Assembly (NCBI RefSeq): GCF_007830595.1
Contig: NZ_VLLD01000010.1
From: Treponema_B putidum
Lineage (GTDB): Bacteria; Spirochaetota; Spirochaetia; Treponematales; Treponemataceae
Length of the DNA: 64,000 nt
Strand: one strand, 5' to 3'
A program made the translations under genes and the position numbers. Under the pieces are notes generated by a model. That model had not been told where the DNA came from. It made no database searches and saw only the letters and a list, made by a program, of their open reading frames with translations. Within the stretch, counting starts at the first letter, position 1. Each line of letters opens with the position of its first letter. Below are positions 8,828-17,400 of the stretch, piece by piece.

Positions 8828-10143
8828 TCTTCATCCCCTGCAATATTTACCTGCAATTCGCTTATTCTATTTCCTTCGGTTTTTATAACGGTAAAATTAT
8901 AGTTTTCTATTTTTATTGTAGAACCTATTTGCGGAACTTCTCCGCATTTTTCCATAATTAAGCCGCCGATTGTATCATAATAGTCCGAAGATAAACTTGT
9001 ACCGAGATCCTCATTTAAATCGCTCAGCCTCATGCTGCCTAAAATAGTTTGATTAATATTTTGAGTTGATTCATCATTTATATTATCAAGATTGGGATCC
9101 TCTGCAGCGGCATCATCGGTATCGTATTCATCGGCTATGTTCCCGAATATCTCTTCATTTAAGTCTTCAAGAGTTGCAATACCTAAAGTTCCGCCGTATT
9201 CGTCGATAACCACAACCATATTCTGTTTTTCTTTTCTGAATATTTCCTGCAACTTTGAAAGCTCGGTATTTTCAAAAACAAGAACAGGTTTGCGTAAATA
9301 TTTTTTTATATCGAATTTTTCTTTTGACTCCTGTAAGAAATCTTTTGCAGCCGCTTCCGAAAACAAAAAATCTTTAATATAAAAAATACCGATAATTTCA
9401 TCTATGTCTTCTTTATAAACAGGAAATCTTGAAAATCTTGACGAATGAGAAAGTTCTATAATTTCTTTAGGATTTACATCAGAGGTAAGTCCTATTATAT
9501 CGGGCCTCGGGGTCATAATATTTTTTACGGTTATATCTCCGTAGCTTAGTATTTTTTCGAGGACGGCTTTTTCTTCAGAACGCAAATCTCCATGCTCTTG
9601 GTGTACATCAAAAAAATCTTTTAAGTCTTCATCGGTTAAAGCTTCATTCGATTGAAAATTTTTTACACCTAAAAATTTTAAAAAGAATTTTGTAAAGCCT
9701 AAAAAAAGCCATTCAATAGGTGCAAGGAGTTTAATTAAAAATAAAATAAAGCCTGAAAATTTTAAGGCCAGCGGTTCCGAAAAAACCAGAGCAATCGATT
9801 TAGGCAGTATCTCACCGAAGATTAAAATTGCAATTGTTGCGGCTGTTACCGCAATACTCAAACCTTTTGCTCCTACCAGTTTTACAAGTAAAGCGGTTAA
9901 TATTACCGATATTAAAATATTTACAAGACTATTGCCAATCAAAGAAGTCGTTAAAAATTTTTGTTTATCTTTTAAAATTTTTTCGACTCTGGCAGCTTTT
10001 TTATTTTTCTTTTCACGTAAATATTTTATCTTCAATTTATTTACGGATAAAAAAGCTGTTTCTCCCGACGAAAATATCATCGATAAAAAAAGAAGAGTAA
10101 TTAAGAGTAAAATATACAGCCATTGCGGAGGGGGCTCGTTCAT
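8824..10143 (-). CDS. CorC/HlyC-type membrane protein with CBS pair (first of two)
   Basis: Same architecture as the next gene: DUF21 (~1-190, SSGETAFLSVNKLKIKYL), CBS pair (~205-335, IMTPRPDIIGLTSD and NMVVVIDEYGGTLGIATLEDL) and CorC_HlyC domain (~355-430, YDTIGGLIMEKCGEVPQIGS). The TPRxxI and DEYGG motifs are classic for this family. An acidic insert (DEYDTDDAAAEDPNLD) separates the CBS and cap domains. It lies 9 nt after the P-II-like gene, in one minus-strand operon. Confidence 0.9.
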   Translation of the reverse strand: MNEPPPQWLYILLLITLLFLSMIFSSGETAFLSVNKLKIKYLREKKNKKAARVEKILKDKQKFLTTSLIGNSLVNILISVILTALLVKLVGAKGLSIAVTAATIAILIFGEILPKSIALVFSEPLALKFSGFILFLIKLLAPIEWLFLGFTKFFLKFLGVKNFQSNEALTDEDLKDFFDVHQEHGDLRSEEKAVLEKILSYGDITVKNIMTPRPDIIGLTSDVNPKEIIELSHSSRFSRFPVYKEDIDEIIGIFYIKDFLFSEAAAKDFLQESKEKFDIKKYLRKPVLVFENTELSKLQEIFRKEKQNMVVVIDEYGGTLGIATLEDLNEEIFGNIADEYDTDDAAAEDPNLDNINDESTQNINQTILGSMRLSDLNEDLGTSLSSDYYDTIGGLIMEKCGEVPQIGSTIKIENYNFTVIKTEGNRISELQVNIAGDEE

Positions 10144-10152
10144 CCTATAAAC

Positions 10153-10797
10153 CTATTTTATACCATAAGCCTTGCTTATCGGAATAACAAAAAGAATTCC
10201 ATGCCCATCTTTTTCTACATCAGATTTTTTTCTGATTGCTTCAACAACTTTTTCAAGCCTGTCATCATCAACAATAGTTAAAACGATTTCTTTTTCGGGT
10301 TCGATTTCCATATCAAAGATAACTTTTGTTTGGTTTAAGCCTGAACCTCGTGCATGAATTATTGTTCCTCCTCGAGCTCCGGCTTCCAGCGAAGCATCAA
10401 CGACTTCACCGGCTTTTCCTCTATTAACAATAGTAAATATGGCAGATTTCATAGTTTTTACCTCCTCCCTTTTAAATACGGGTTTTTCTTCTAGGGCATT
10501 TTTAATATTAATAAAACTTAAAGGCATACGGAATGCTATACCGAAATTCTTCCGTGTAAGATTGAATTTGTTATTTAGATTATCCATAAGACCGTCTAAA
10601 ACATCTCCATGTCCGGCCGTTAAAATCAATTCTTTTCTTGTTTCTTGAATTCCTAAAAAATCAAGAAGTTTACTTTTTACCGTACCAAAGGCAATCATTA
10701 TTGTAGCGCCGGTAAGACCCTTGTCTTTAGCATATCTTACGATTTTACGTGCACGCCCAAAAGGTACTAAAATAATCAGAAGGGAAAAATCTTTCAT
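10153..10797 (-). CDS. Tandem P-II-like signalling protein
   Basis: Two P-II-like ferredoxin-fold modules in one chain: residues ~1-105 (KGLTGATIMIAFGT in the first) and ~110-214 (AGARGGTIIHARGSG in the second, ending GHGILFVIPISKAYGI). P-II proteins bind adenine nucleotides and regulate transporters. The canonical uridylylated tyrosine loop is not evident, so this is not GlnB/GlnK. Its start overlaps the end of the DUF1538 gene (ATGA). This pairing suggests that it senses nucleotides and gates the DUF1538 membrane protein. Confidence 0.8.
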   Translation of the reverse strand: MKDFSLLIILVPFGRARKIVRYAKDKGLTGATIMIAFGTVKSKLLDFLGIQETRKELILTAGHGDVLDGLMDNLNNKFNLTRKNFGIAFRMPLSFINIKNALEEKPVFKREEVKTMKSAIFTIVNRGKAGEVVDASLEAGARGGTIIHARGSGLNQTKVIFDMEIEPEKEIVLTIVDDDRLEKVVEAIRKKSDVEKDGHGILFVIPISKAYGIK

Positions 10798-12275
10798 TTT
10801 TGCTCTCCTCCGCTTTTAATTTTAAATATCAATCCTAAAATTTGCAGTGAAATAATAGGAGCTAAAGCTACGGCGGCTATAATTCCAAAGCCGTCTATTA
10901 AAACATTCGCTGTCGGCGTAGAATCGGCAAGCCCCTGTGCAAGGGATAAAACAAATGTTGCCGTCATTGGACCTGACGCGACGCCTCCGGCATCAAAGGC
11001 TATACTTACAAAAAGATCCGGAACGATGATTGATAATAAAAGCGAAACTATATATCCGGGAAGTAAGATATGCCATAGCTGAAATGCCGGCTCTATAATT
11101 CTAAGTAAAGAAAGCATTACTGCAAAACTGACTCCTATACATAAAAATATTAAAACTATTTTGCGCGGAATATGGCCGCTTGTTACATTTTCTATTTGTA
11201 CCGTCAAAACATATACGGCAGGTTCGGCCAAAATAGAAACAATACCTATCAGGGCTCCGATAAAAAGAATTAAAGGCCGTGTTCCTATTTCTCCCAATCG
11301 GCTTCCCATCGCTATTCCGACATCTAAAAAGCCCGATTTTGCTCCCCACATAAATAGAAATAAGCCTATCAATGTAATTATAAGACCTTTAATAATGGGA
11401 ATTAAATCCTTGACCCGCAACTTAATGCTTATAAAGTTTGTAATTAAAAATATTACGGTCAAGGGTAAAAGAGACATAATACATTCATAAAGTACCGGTA
11501 AAAAATGTTCAGCAAAGGGATAAAATATTTGTGCATGTACATCTAAATTGAATACAAAATCATCGGCGGATATTTCTTTTGTTTTTCCTAATACGCTTAA
11601 AGCCAATACCGCTAAGATTGCTCCGGCAGATGCCATACCTACAAGACCGAAAGCATCCCGCTCGGAAGCAGCCGAATCTTTTTTCATCTCGGAAACACCT
11701 GCAGCCAAGGCCAAAATAAACGGAACGGTTATAGCACCTGTCGTAGTTCCGGAAGAATCGAAGGCAATTGAAATAAACTCTGCCGAAGAAAATAATGCAA
11801 GTAAAAATATAATGCCGTATGAAACTGCAAAAACAATTTTTTGCGAAATATTGAATACCGTTCGCAATATACCGAAAACCACAAAGGCTGCAACACCGAC
11901 AGAAACGACTACAATGAGCCTTAAAGCCGGAATACCGCTTTTTGTTACCGTATTTACCTGACTTGCTAAAATCTGTAAATCAGGTTCTGCAATTGAAATT
12001 AAAAAGCCGAGGGCAAAGCCTCCTAAAATCAAAATAAAAATTTTATTCCGCTTTGTAATTTCTTTTCCCATCTGTAAACCGATTTTTGTAACGCTAATTT
12101 CGATTCCAAACAGAAATAAAGCAAGGCCTAATATTATGCATACACTTCCGATTAAAAATCTAATAAAGACTTGATAATCGATATGAATAAATGCAAAATT
12201 AAGAACAGTAGTCAAGATAACAATCGGTAAAACCGACATTAAGACTTCTTTAAATTTATCTGTTAGAATATTCAT
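10794..12275 (-). CDS. DUF1538-family multispanning membrane protein
   Basis: 493-residue polytopic protein with an internal repeat. FLFGIEISVTKIGLQMG in the first half parallels LFMWGAKSGFLDVGIAMG in the second. AEPDLQILASQV parallels AEPAVYVLTVQI, and FDSSGTTTGAITVPFILALA parallels FDAGGVASGPMTATFVLSLA. Two inverted or tandem ~6-segment halves with conserved acidic and small residues suggest a transporter. The family name (DUF1538) is my recall and the substrate is unknown. The tight link to the P-II-like gene downstream supports regulated transport. Confidence 0.8.
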   Translation of the reverse strand: MNILTDKFKEVLMSVLPIVILTTVLNFAFIHIDYQVFIRFLIGSVCIILGLALFLFGIEISVTKIGLQMGKEITKRNKIFILILGGFALGFLISIAEPDLQILASQVNTVTKSGIPALRLIVVVSVGVAAFVVFGILRTVFNISQKIVFAVSYGIIFLLALFSSAEFISIAFDSSGTTTGAITVPFILALAAGVSEMKKDSAASERDAFGLVGMASAGAILAVLALSVLGKTKEISADDFVFNLDVHAQIFYPFAEHFLPVLYECIMSLLPLTVIFLITNFISIKLRVKDLIPIIKGLIITLIGLFLFMWGAKSGFLDVGIAMGSRLGEIGTRPLILFIGALIGIVSILAEPAVYVLTVQIENVTSGHIPRKIVLIFLCIGVSFAVMLSLLRIIEPAFQLWHILLPGYIVSLLLSIIVPDLFVSIAFDAGGVASGPMTATFVLSLAQGLADSTPTANVLIDGFGIIAAVALAPIISLQILGLIFKIKSGGEQK

Positions 12276-12298
12276 ATTTTAAAACCTTAATATCCTTA

Positions 12299-14173
12299 TC
12301 ATTTTTTATTAGAGGCAATAAGCTTGATAATCAGCTCTCCATATTTATCTTTTTTTGCTTTCCCTATTCCAAAAACACCATCCAGCTCTGCAATGGTTGC
12401 CGGTTTTTTAAGCCCTAAGTCTAAGATGGTTTTATCTGAAAAAATAATATAAGCCGGAACCCTTGCTTCTTCTGCAAGTTCTCTTCGTTTTTGTTTTAAT
12501 GCATTGACTATTGCCTCACCGCTGGCATCTAATTTGCTTTCAGATATTTGAGGTTTCGGCTTTTGTTTTGCTTCCTTTTTTATGGAATTTTCTTTTCCGT
12601 GATTAAAGGGGAGCAAAATACTTGTTCCGGCTTGAAGTTCTTTTTTTGCTTTTTGAGTAAGAGACAATACCGAGTAGTCTTCATCTTTTATAAGATAATC
12701 TTCGGTCAATAAAACACGGACAAGGGCAAACCAGCCTTCTCGGTTAAATTCCGTGCCGATTCCCCAGACTGAAAGGTCATTGTGTTTGTTTTCAAGTATA
12801 CGTTTTTGCTTTGAGCCTAAAAGAACATCGATTATATAGCTGGCACCGAATCGGCATCCTGTTCTGACTACACAGGATAAAAATTTCTGAACAGGGACGG
12901 TTAGGTCGATTTTTTCTATTTTTTCGCGTGAGCAAAAATCACAGCAAGGTGCATCGCCCTGTATTTCTTTTAATTTTTCTTCAGAAATATTTTCTCCGAA
13001 ATATTTTAAAAGCATTCTGCGCCGGCAGCTATTTGCTTGGGCATAATTACTGATAGCGGAAAGCATTGCTTCAGCCTTTTTGACCTCGTCAGGAGATTTA
13101 TCCTGCATCAAGAATTTAAGTTTAAAAATGTCGGCAGCGGAAAAAAGCAAAAGAGCATGAGCCGGATTTCCATCTCGGCCTGCTCTGCCTATTTCCTGAT
13201 AATATTGTTCAATGCTTTTGGGCAAATCAAAATGAATAACAAACCTTACATTGGGTTTATTTATTCCCATCCCAAAGGCCACGGTTGCTACAATTATTTC
13301 AATATCATCATTGATAAAATCGTTTTGCGTTTTTTGCCTGAGCTCATCGGATAGGCCTGCATGGTAGGGCTTTGCATTATACCCTAAAACAGATAATTGC
13401 ACCGACAGGGTATCTGCCTGTTTACGGGAAAAACAGTAAATAATTCCGCTTTCTCCCTTATGTTCTTTTAGAAACTCTGAGGCTTGTTCAAAGGGCTTTT
13501 GTTTTTCTTTAACTTCCAAGAAAATATTTTTGCGGTTAAAACCGGCAATAAATTCCTTCGGCGTTTTGAGCTTTAGCATTTTTTTTATGTCAGAGCGTAC
13601 TTTTTCAGTTGCTGTTGCCGTTATGGCAAGACAGACCGATTCTTTTAAGAGTTTGCGTATTTCAGCCAGTTGCCTGTATTCCGGCCTAAAATCATGTCCC
13701 CATTCCGAAATGCAGTGAGCCTCATCTATCGTAAGACAATCCACTTTTATTGAAGAAAGAAGCTCTTTGCATCGTTCACTGACCAGAGTCTCAGGAGCAG
13801 CATAGAGGATTTTTACCTCTCCGTTTTTAATGCGGCGTATGTTATCGGTATATTTTTCCCAATCCAAAGAGCTGTTTAAGGCAACCGCTTCGACGCCGAT
13901 AGTTTCCAAACCGCAAATTTGGTCGTGCATGAGAGAGATAAGGGGCGAAACTACTATGGTTACCCCTTCAAAAATGAGAGCCGGAATCTGATAGCATAGA
14001 GATTTTCCCCCGCCTGTAGGCATTACTGCCAGAACATCTTTTTTTTGTAGAAGGCTATCTATTATTTCCTTTTGAAACGGTCTGAATTCATCATACCCGA
14101 AGACTTGCTTTAAAATGCTTTCGGGTGAGGTGAGTATTTTTTTATTGTCAGAACCTTTTGATCCGTGCGTCAT
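12299..14173 (-). CDS. recQ: RecQ ATP-dependent DNA helicase
   Basis: 3'-5' superfamily 2 DNA helicase for recombination repair. Seen in order: Walker A MPTGGGKSLCYQIPAL, DEAH box IDEAHCISEWGHDFR, motif III AITATAT, motif VI YYQEIGRAGRDG, the RecQ zinc-binding cysteines (CRRRMLLKYFGE and CCDFC), a winged-helix RQC region, and a C-terminal HRDC domain (GVFGIGKAKKDKYG). 624 aa is normal. No Shine-Dalgarno precedes the ATG, and the -10 hexamer ends only 11 nt upstream, so the leader is about 5 nt at most. The DUF1538 gene follows after 23 nt, so recQ may head that operon. Confidence 0.95.
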   Translation of the reverse strand: MTHGSKGSDNKKILTSPESILKQVFGYDEFRPFQKEIIDSLLQKKDVLAVMPTGGGKSLCYQIPALIFEGVTIVVSPLISLMHDQICGLETIGVEAVALNSSLDWEKYTDNIRRIKNGEVKILYAAPETLVSERCKELLSSIKVDCLTIDEAHCISEWGHDFRPEYRQLAEIRKLLKESVCLAITATATEKVRSDIKKMLKLKTPKEFIAGFNRKNIFLEVKEKQKPFEQASEFLKEHKGESGIIYCFSRKQADTLSVQLSVLGYNAKPYHAGLSDELRQKTQNDFINDDIEIIVATVAFGMGINKPNVRFVIHFDLPKSIEQYYQEIGRAGRDGNPAHALLLFSAADIFKLKFLMQDKSPDEVKKAEAMLSAISNYAQANSCRRRMLLKYFGENISEEKLKEIQGDAPCCDFCSREKIEKIDLTVPVQKFLSCVVRTGCRFGASYIIDVLLGSKQKRILENKHNDLSVWGIGTEFNREGWFALVRVLLTEDYLIKDEDYSVLSLTQKAKKELQAGTSILLPFNHGKENSIKKEAKQKPKPQISESKLDASGEAIVNALKQKRRELAEEARVPAYIIFSDKTILDLGLKKPATIAELDGVFGIGKAKKDKYGELIIKLIASNKK

Positions 14174-14184
14174 ATATGGCTGTT

Positions 14185-14213
14185 ATTATACCCTAAAACG
14201 GCAAATTAAGCAA
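14185..14213 (-). promoter_or_regulatory. recQ promoter
   Basis: Minus strand: TTGCTT (14208-14213), 17-bp spacer, TATAAT (14185-14190), ending 11 nt from the recQ ATG. Confidence 0.7.
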
Positions 14214-14327
14214 GCATCAAGCGAACAGTTATGGGAAGTAGATAGTGTACTATCCGGATGCTCAAATTAATTCAATATAAATTCTGGACAGCTATGAAAA
14301 AATAAGTTATAATTTTGAGTAATCAAT

Positions 14328-14449
14328 AAAAAAAGGCTTAACAATGTTAAGCCTTGATGCTCCACAATGAGCAGTCCCAAAAAGGGACGATTTTGATAAA
14401 TTCTTATTTGAACTCGTAGTGTAACTTAAGATGGATCTTAAGTGTATAT
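14328..14449 (-). ncRNA. tracrRNA: tracrRNA of the type II-A CRISPR system
   Basis: Transcribed away from cas9. The 5' part is an anti-repeat (14405-14445): on the plus strand it reads TAGTGTAACTTAAGATGGAT, matching the CRISPR repeat core except one base, so the minus-strand RNA pairs with crRNA repeats. After the anti-repeat come a short linker and hairpins: CGTCCC/GGGACG (14384-14390 region, TTTTT loop), then GCTCATTGTGGAGC. Last is a Rho-independent terminator GGCTTAAC-ATT-GTTAAGCC followed by seven T (14328-14353). Ends are estimated (~122 nt). This is the RNA expected for Cas9 and RNase III processing. Confidence 0.92.
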
Positions 14450-14455
14450 GTCTCT

Positions 14456-14484
14456 ATTATAATACCTTTTAAAAGGATGGTCAA
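14456..14484 (-). promoter_or_regulatory. tracrRNA promoter
   Basis: Minus strand: TTGACC (14479-14484), exactly 17 bp, TATAAT (14456-14461); predicted start near 14449. The -35 lies in the cas9 ribosome-binding region, 4 nt before its ATG. Confidence 0.85.
14458..14463 (+). promoter_or_regulatory. Candidate cas9 -10 element overlapping the tracrRNA -10
   Basis: Plus-strand TATAAT sits within the palindrome ATTATAAT (14456-14463) that also forms the tracrRNA -10. No convincing -35 is seen at 16-18 bp. If used, the cas9 leader would be ~18 nt and keep the AAAAGGATGG ribosome site. Confidence 0.4.
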
Positions 14485-14487
14485 GGT

Positions 14488-17400
14488 ATGAAAAAAGAAA
14501 TTAAGGATTATTTTCTCGGATTGGATGTAGGAACCGGATCGGTGGGTTGGGCAGTTACTGATACTGACTATAAACTCTTAAAGGCTAATCATAAAGACCT
14601 TTGGGGAATGAGGTGTTTTGAGACGGCGGAAACTGCTGAAAAACGCAGGCTATTTCGGGGGGCGCGCCGCCGCATTGAAAGGAGGAGAAAAAGGATAAAG
14701 CTGCTTCAAGAACTTTTTTCCCAAGAAATTGCAAAAATAGATGAAGATTTTTTCCAAAGAATGGAGGAAAGCCCTTTCTATGCAGAAGACAAGACTATAT
14801 TACAAGAAAACACTCTTTTTAATGATAGAGATTTTACCGATAAAACATACCATAAAGCCTATCCTACCATAAACCATCTGATAAAGGCTTGGATTGAAAA
14901 CAAGGTAAAGCCGGATCCACGATTATTATATTTAGCCTGTCATAATATTATAAAAAAACGAGGACATTTTTTATTTGAAGGTGACTTTGATTCTGAAAAT
15001 CAATTTGATACCTCTGTACAAGCTCTTTTTGAGTATCTGCGTGAGGATATGGAACTCGATATTGATGCCGATAGCAAAAAAATAAAAGAGATTTTAAAGG
15101 ATAGCGCTTTAAAAAATTCCGATAAACAAAATCGGCTAAATAAGCTTTTAGGGCTGAAATCTTCCGACAAGCAAAAAAAAGCTCTTACTAATTTAATATC
15201 CGGTAACAAGGCAAACTTTGCCGATCTTTATGATAATCCCGATTTAAAGGATGCAGAGAAAAATAGCATATCTTTTTCTAAAGACGATTTTGATGCTTTA
15301 AGCGATGAACTTGCTTCCGTTTTAGGAGATTCTTTTGAGCTTTTGTTAAGAGCAAAGGCTGTATATAATTGCTCGGTTCTTTCCAAAGTAATAGGAGATG
15401 AACAGTATCTTTCTTTTGCAAAGGTAAAAATATATGAAAAGCATAAAAATGATTTGACTAAACTAAAAGAAGTTGTAAAAAAATATTTTCCTATAGAATA
15501 TCGAAATATATTCGGATATAAACAATCTGAAAATAATAACTGTAATTATTCAAGATATGTAGGTGTGTGTAAAAGCGGAAGTAAAAAAAAGGTTATAAAT
15601 AAAACTGCAAGTCAAGAAGATTTTTATAAGTTTTTAAAAGATATTCTTTTAAAAAGAAGTGATGTGCCTGAAGCAAACGGAATATTAACAGAAATTGAAA
15701 CAGGAACCTTTCTGCCGAAACAAATTTCCAAAAACAATGCAGAAATTCCTTATCAATTACGCAAAATAGAATTAGAAAAGATATTAACCAATGCGGAAAA
15801 GTTTTTTTCTTTTTTAAAACAAAAAGATGAAAACGGTTTATCTCACAGTGAAAAGATTATAATGCTTTTAACATTTAAAATTCCGTATTATATAGGGCCT
15901 ATAAATACTTCTCATAAACAGTATTTTCCTGATAGGTCATGGGTAATAAAAAAAGAAAATGCTCCTCAAGAGAAGATAACTCCATGGAATTTTTTTGATC
16001 ATATCGATAAGGAAAAAACAGCTGAAGCCTTTATTACAAGCAGAACCAATTTTTGCACATATTTAATAGGAGAATCTGTTTTACCTAAAAATTCTCTTTT
16101 ATATTCCGAATATACAGTTTTAAATGAAATAAACAATTTACAGATTATTATTGACGGAAAAAATATCTGCGATGTTAAACTAAAACAAAAAATATACGAA
16201 GAGTTATTTAAAAAATATAAAAAAGTTACACAAAAACAGATTTCAACTTTTATTAAACACGAAGGTATTTGTAATAAAACGGATGAAGTAATTATTTTAG
16301 GTATTGATAAAGAATGTACATCTTCTTTAAAATCATACATAGAACTTAAAAACATATTCGGAAAACAAGTGGATGAAATTTCGACAAAGAATATGCTTGA
16401 AGACATTATACGATGGGCTACTATCTATGATGAAGGAGAAGGTAAAACAATACTTAAAACAAAAATAAAAGCCGAATATGAAAAATATTATTCTGATGAA
16501 CAGATCAAAAAAATTCTAAATCTTAAACTTTCAGGTTGGGGTCGTCTATCACGCAAGTTTCTTGAATCCATTACATCAGAAATACCCGGCTTTATCGAAC
16601 CGGTAAATATAATAACGGCAATGCGTGAAACTCAAAATAATTTAATGGAATTGCTGAGCAGTAAATTTAAATTTAACGAAAACATTAAAAAAATAAATTC
16701 CGGATTTGAGGATACCGATAAACGATTTTCATATAACAGTTTGGTAAAGCCTTTATTTTTATCGCCATCGGTAAAAAAAATGTTGTGGCAGACTCTTAAA
16801 CTTGTAAAAGAAATATCGCATATTACCCAAGCTCCGCCTAAAAAAATATTCATCGAAATGGCAAAGGGTGCAGAACTTGAGCCTGCACGGACAAAAACAA
16901 GACTAAAAATTTTGCAGGACTTGTACAATAGCTGTAAAAATGATGCGGATGCTTTTAGTTCCGAGATACAATATCTTTTAGGTAAAATAGAAAATGAAGA
17001 TAATTTAAGGCTTCGCAGCGACAAACTTTATCTTTATTACACACAGCTTGGAAAGTGTATGTATTGCGGTAAACCGATTGAAATAGGGCATGTATTTGAC
17101 ACAAGCAAATATGATATAGACCATATTTATCCTCAATCTAAGATTAAAGATGATAGTATAAATAACCGAGTTTTGGTATGCAGCAGCTGCAATAAGAATA
17201 AGGAGGACAAATATCCTTTGAAGCCTGAAATTCAATTAAAACAAAAAAAATTTTGGAATTTCTTACAAAGAAATAACTTTATAAGTATTGAAAAATTTAA
17301 CCGATTAACAAGAACGACTCCAATCTCGGATGACGAAACGGCAAAATTCATTGCCCGGCAACTTGTAGAAACAAGACAGGCAACAAAGGTAGCTGCAAAA

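Noticed and set aside
14174..14327. Inverted sequences between recQ and the tracrRNA terminator (AGCATC/GATGCT, GATAGT/ACTATC)
   Set aside because: Short arms with long or poor loops; not convincing as an RNA gene or attachment site beyond the recQ promoter.
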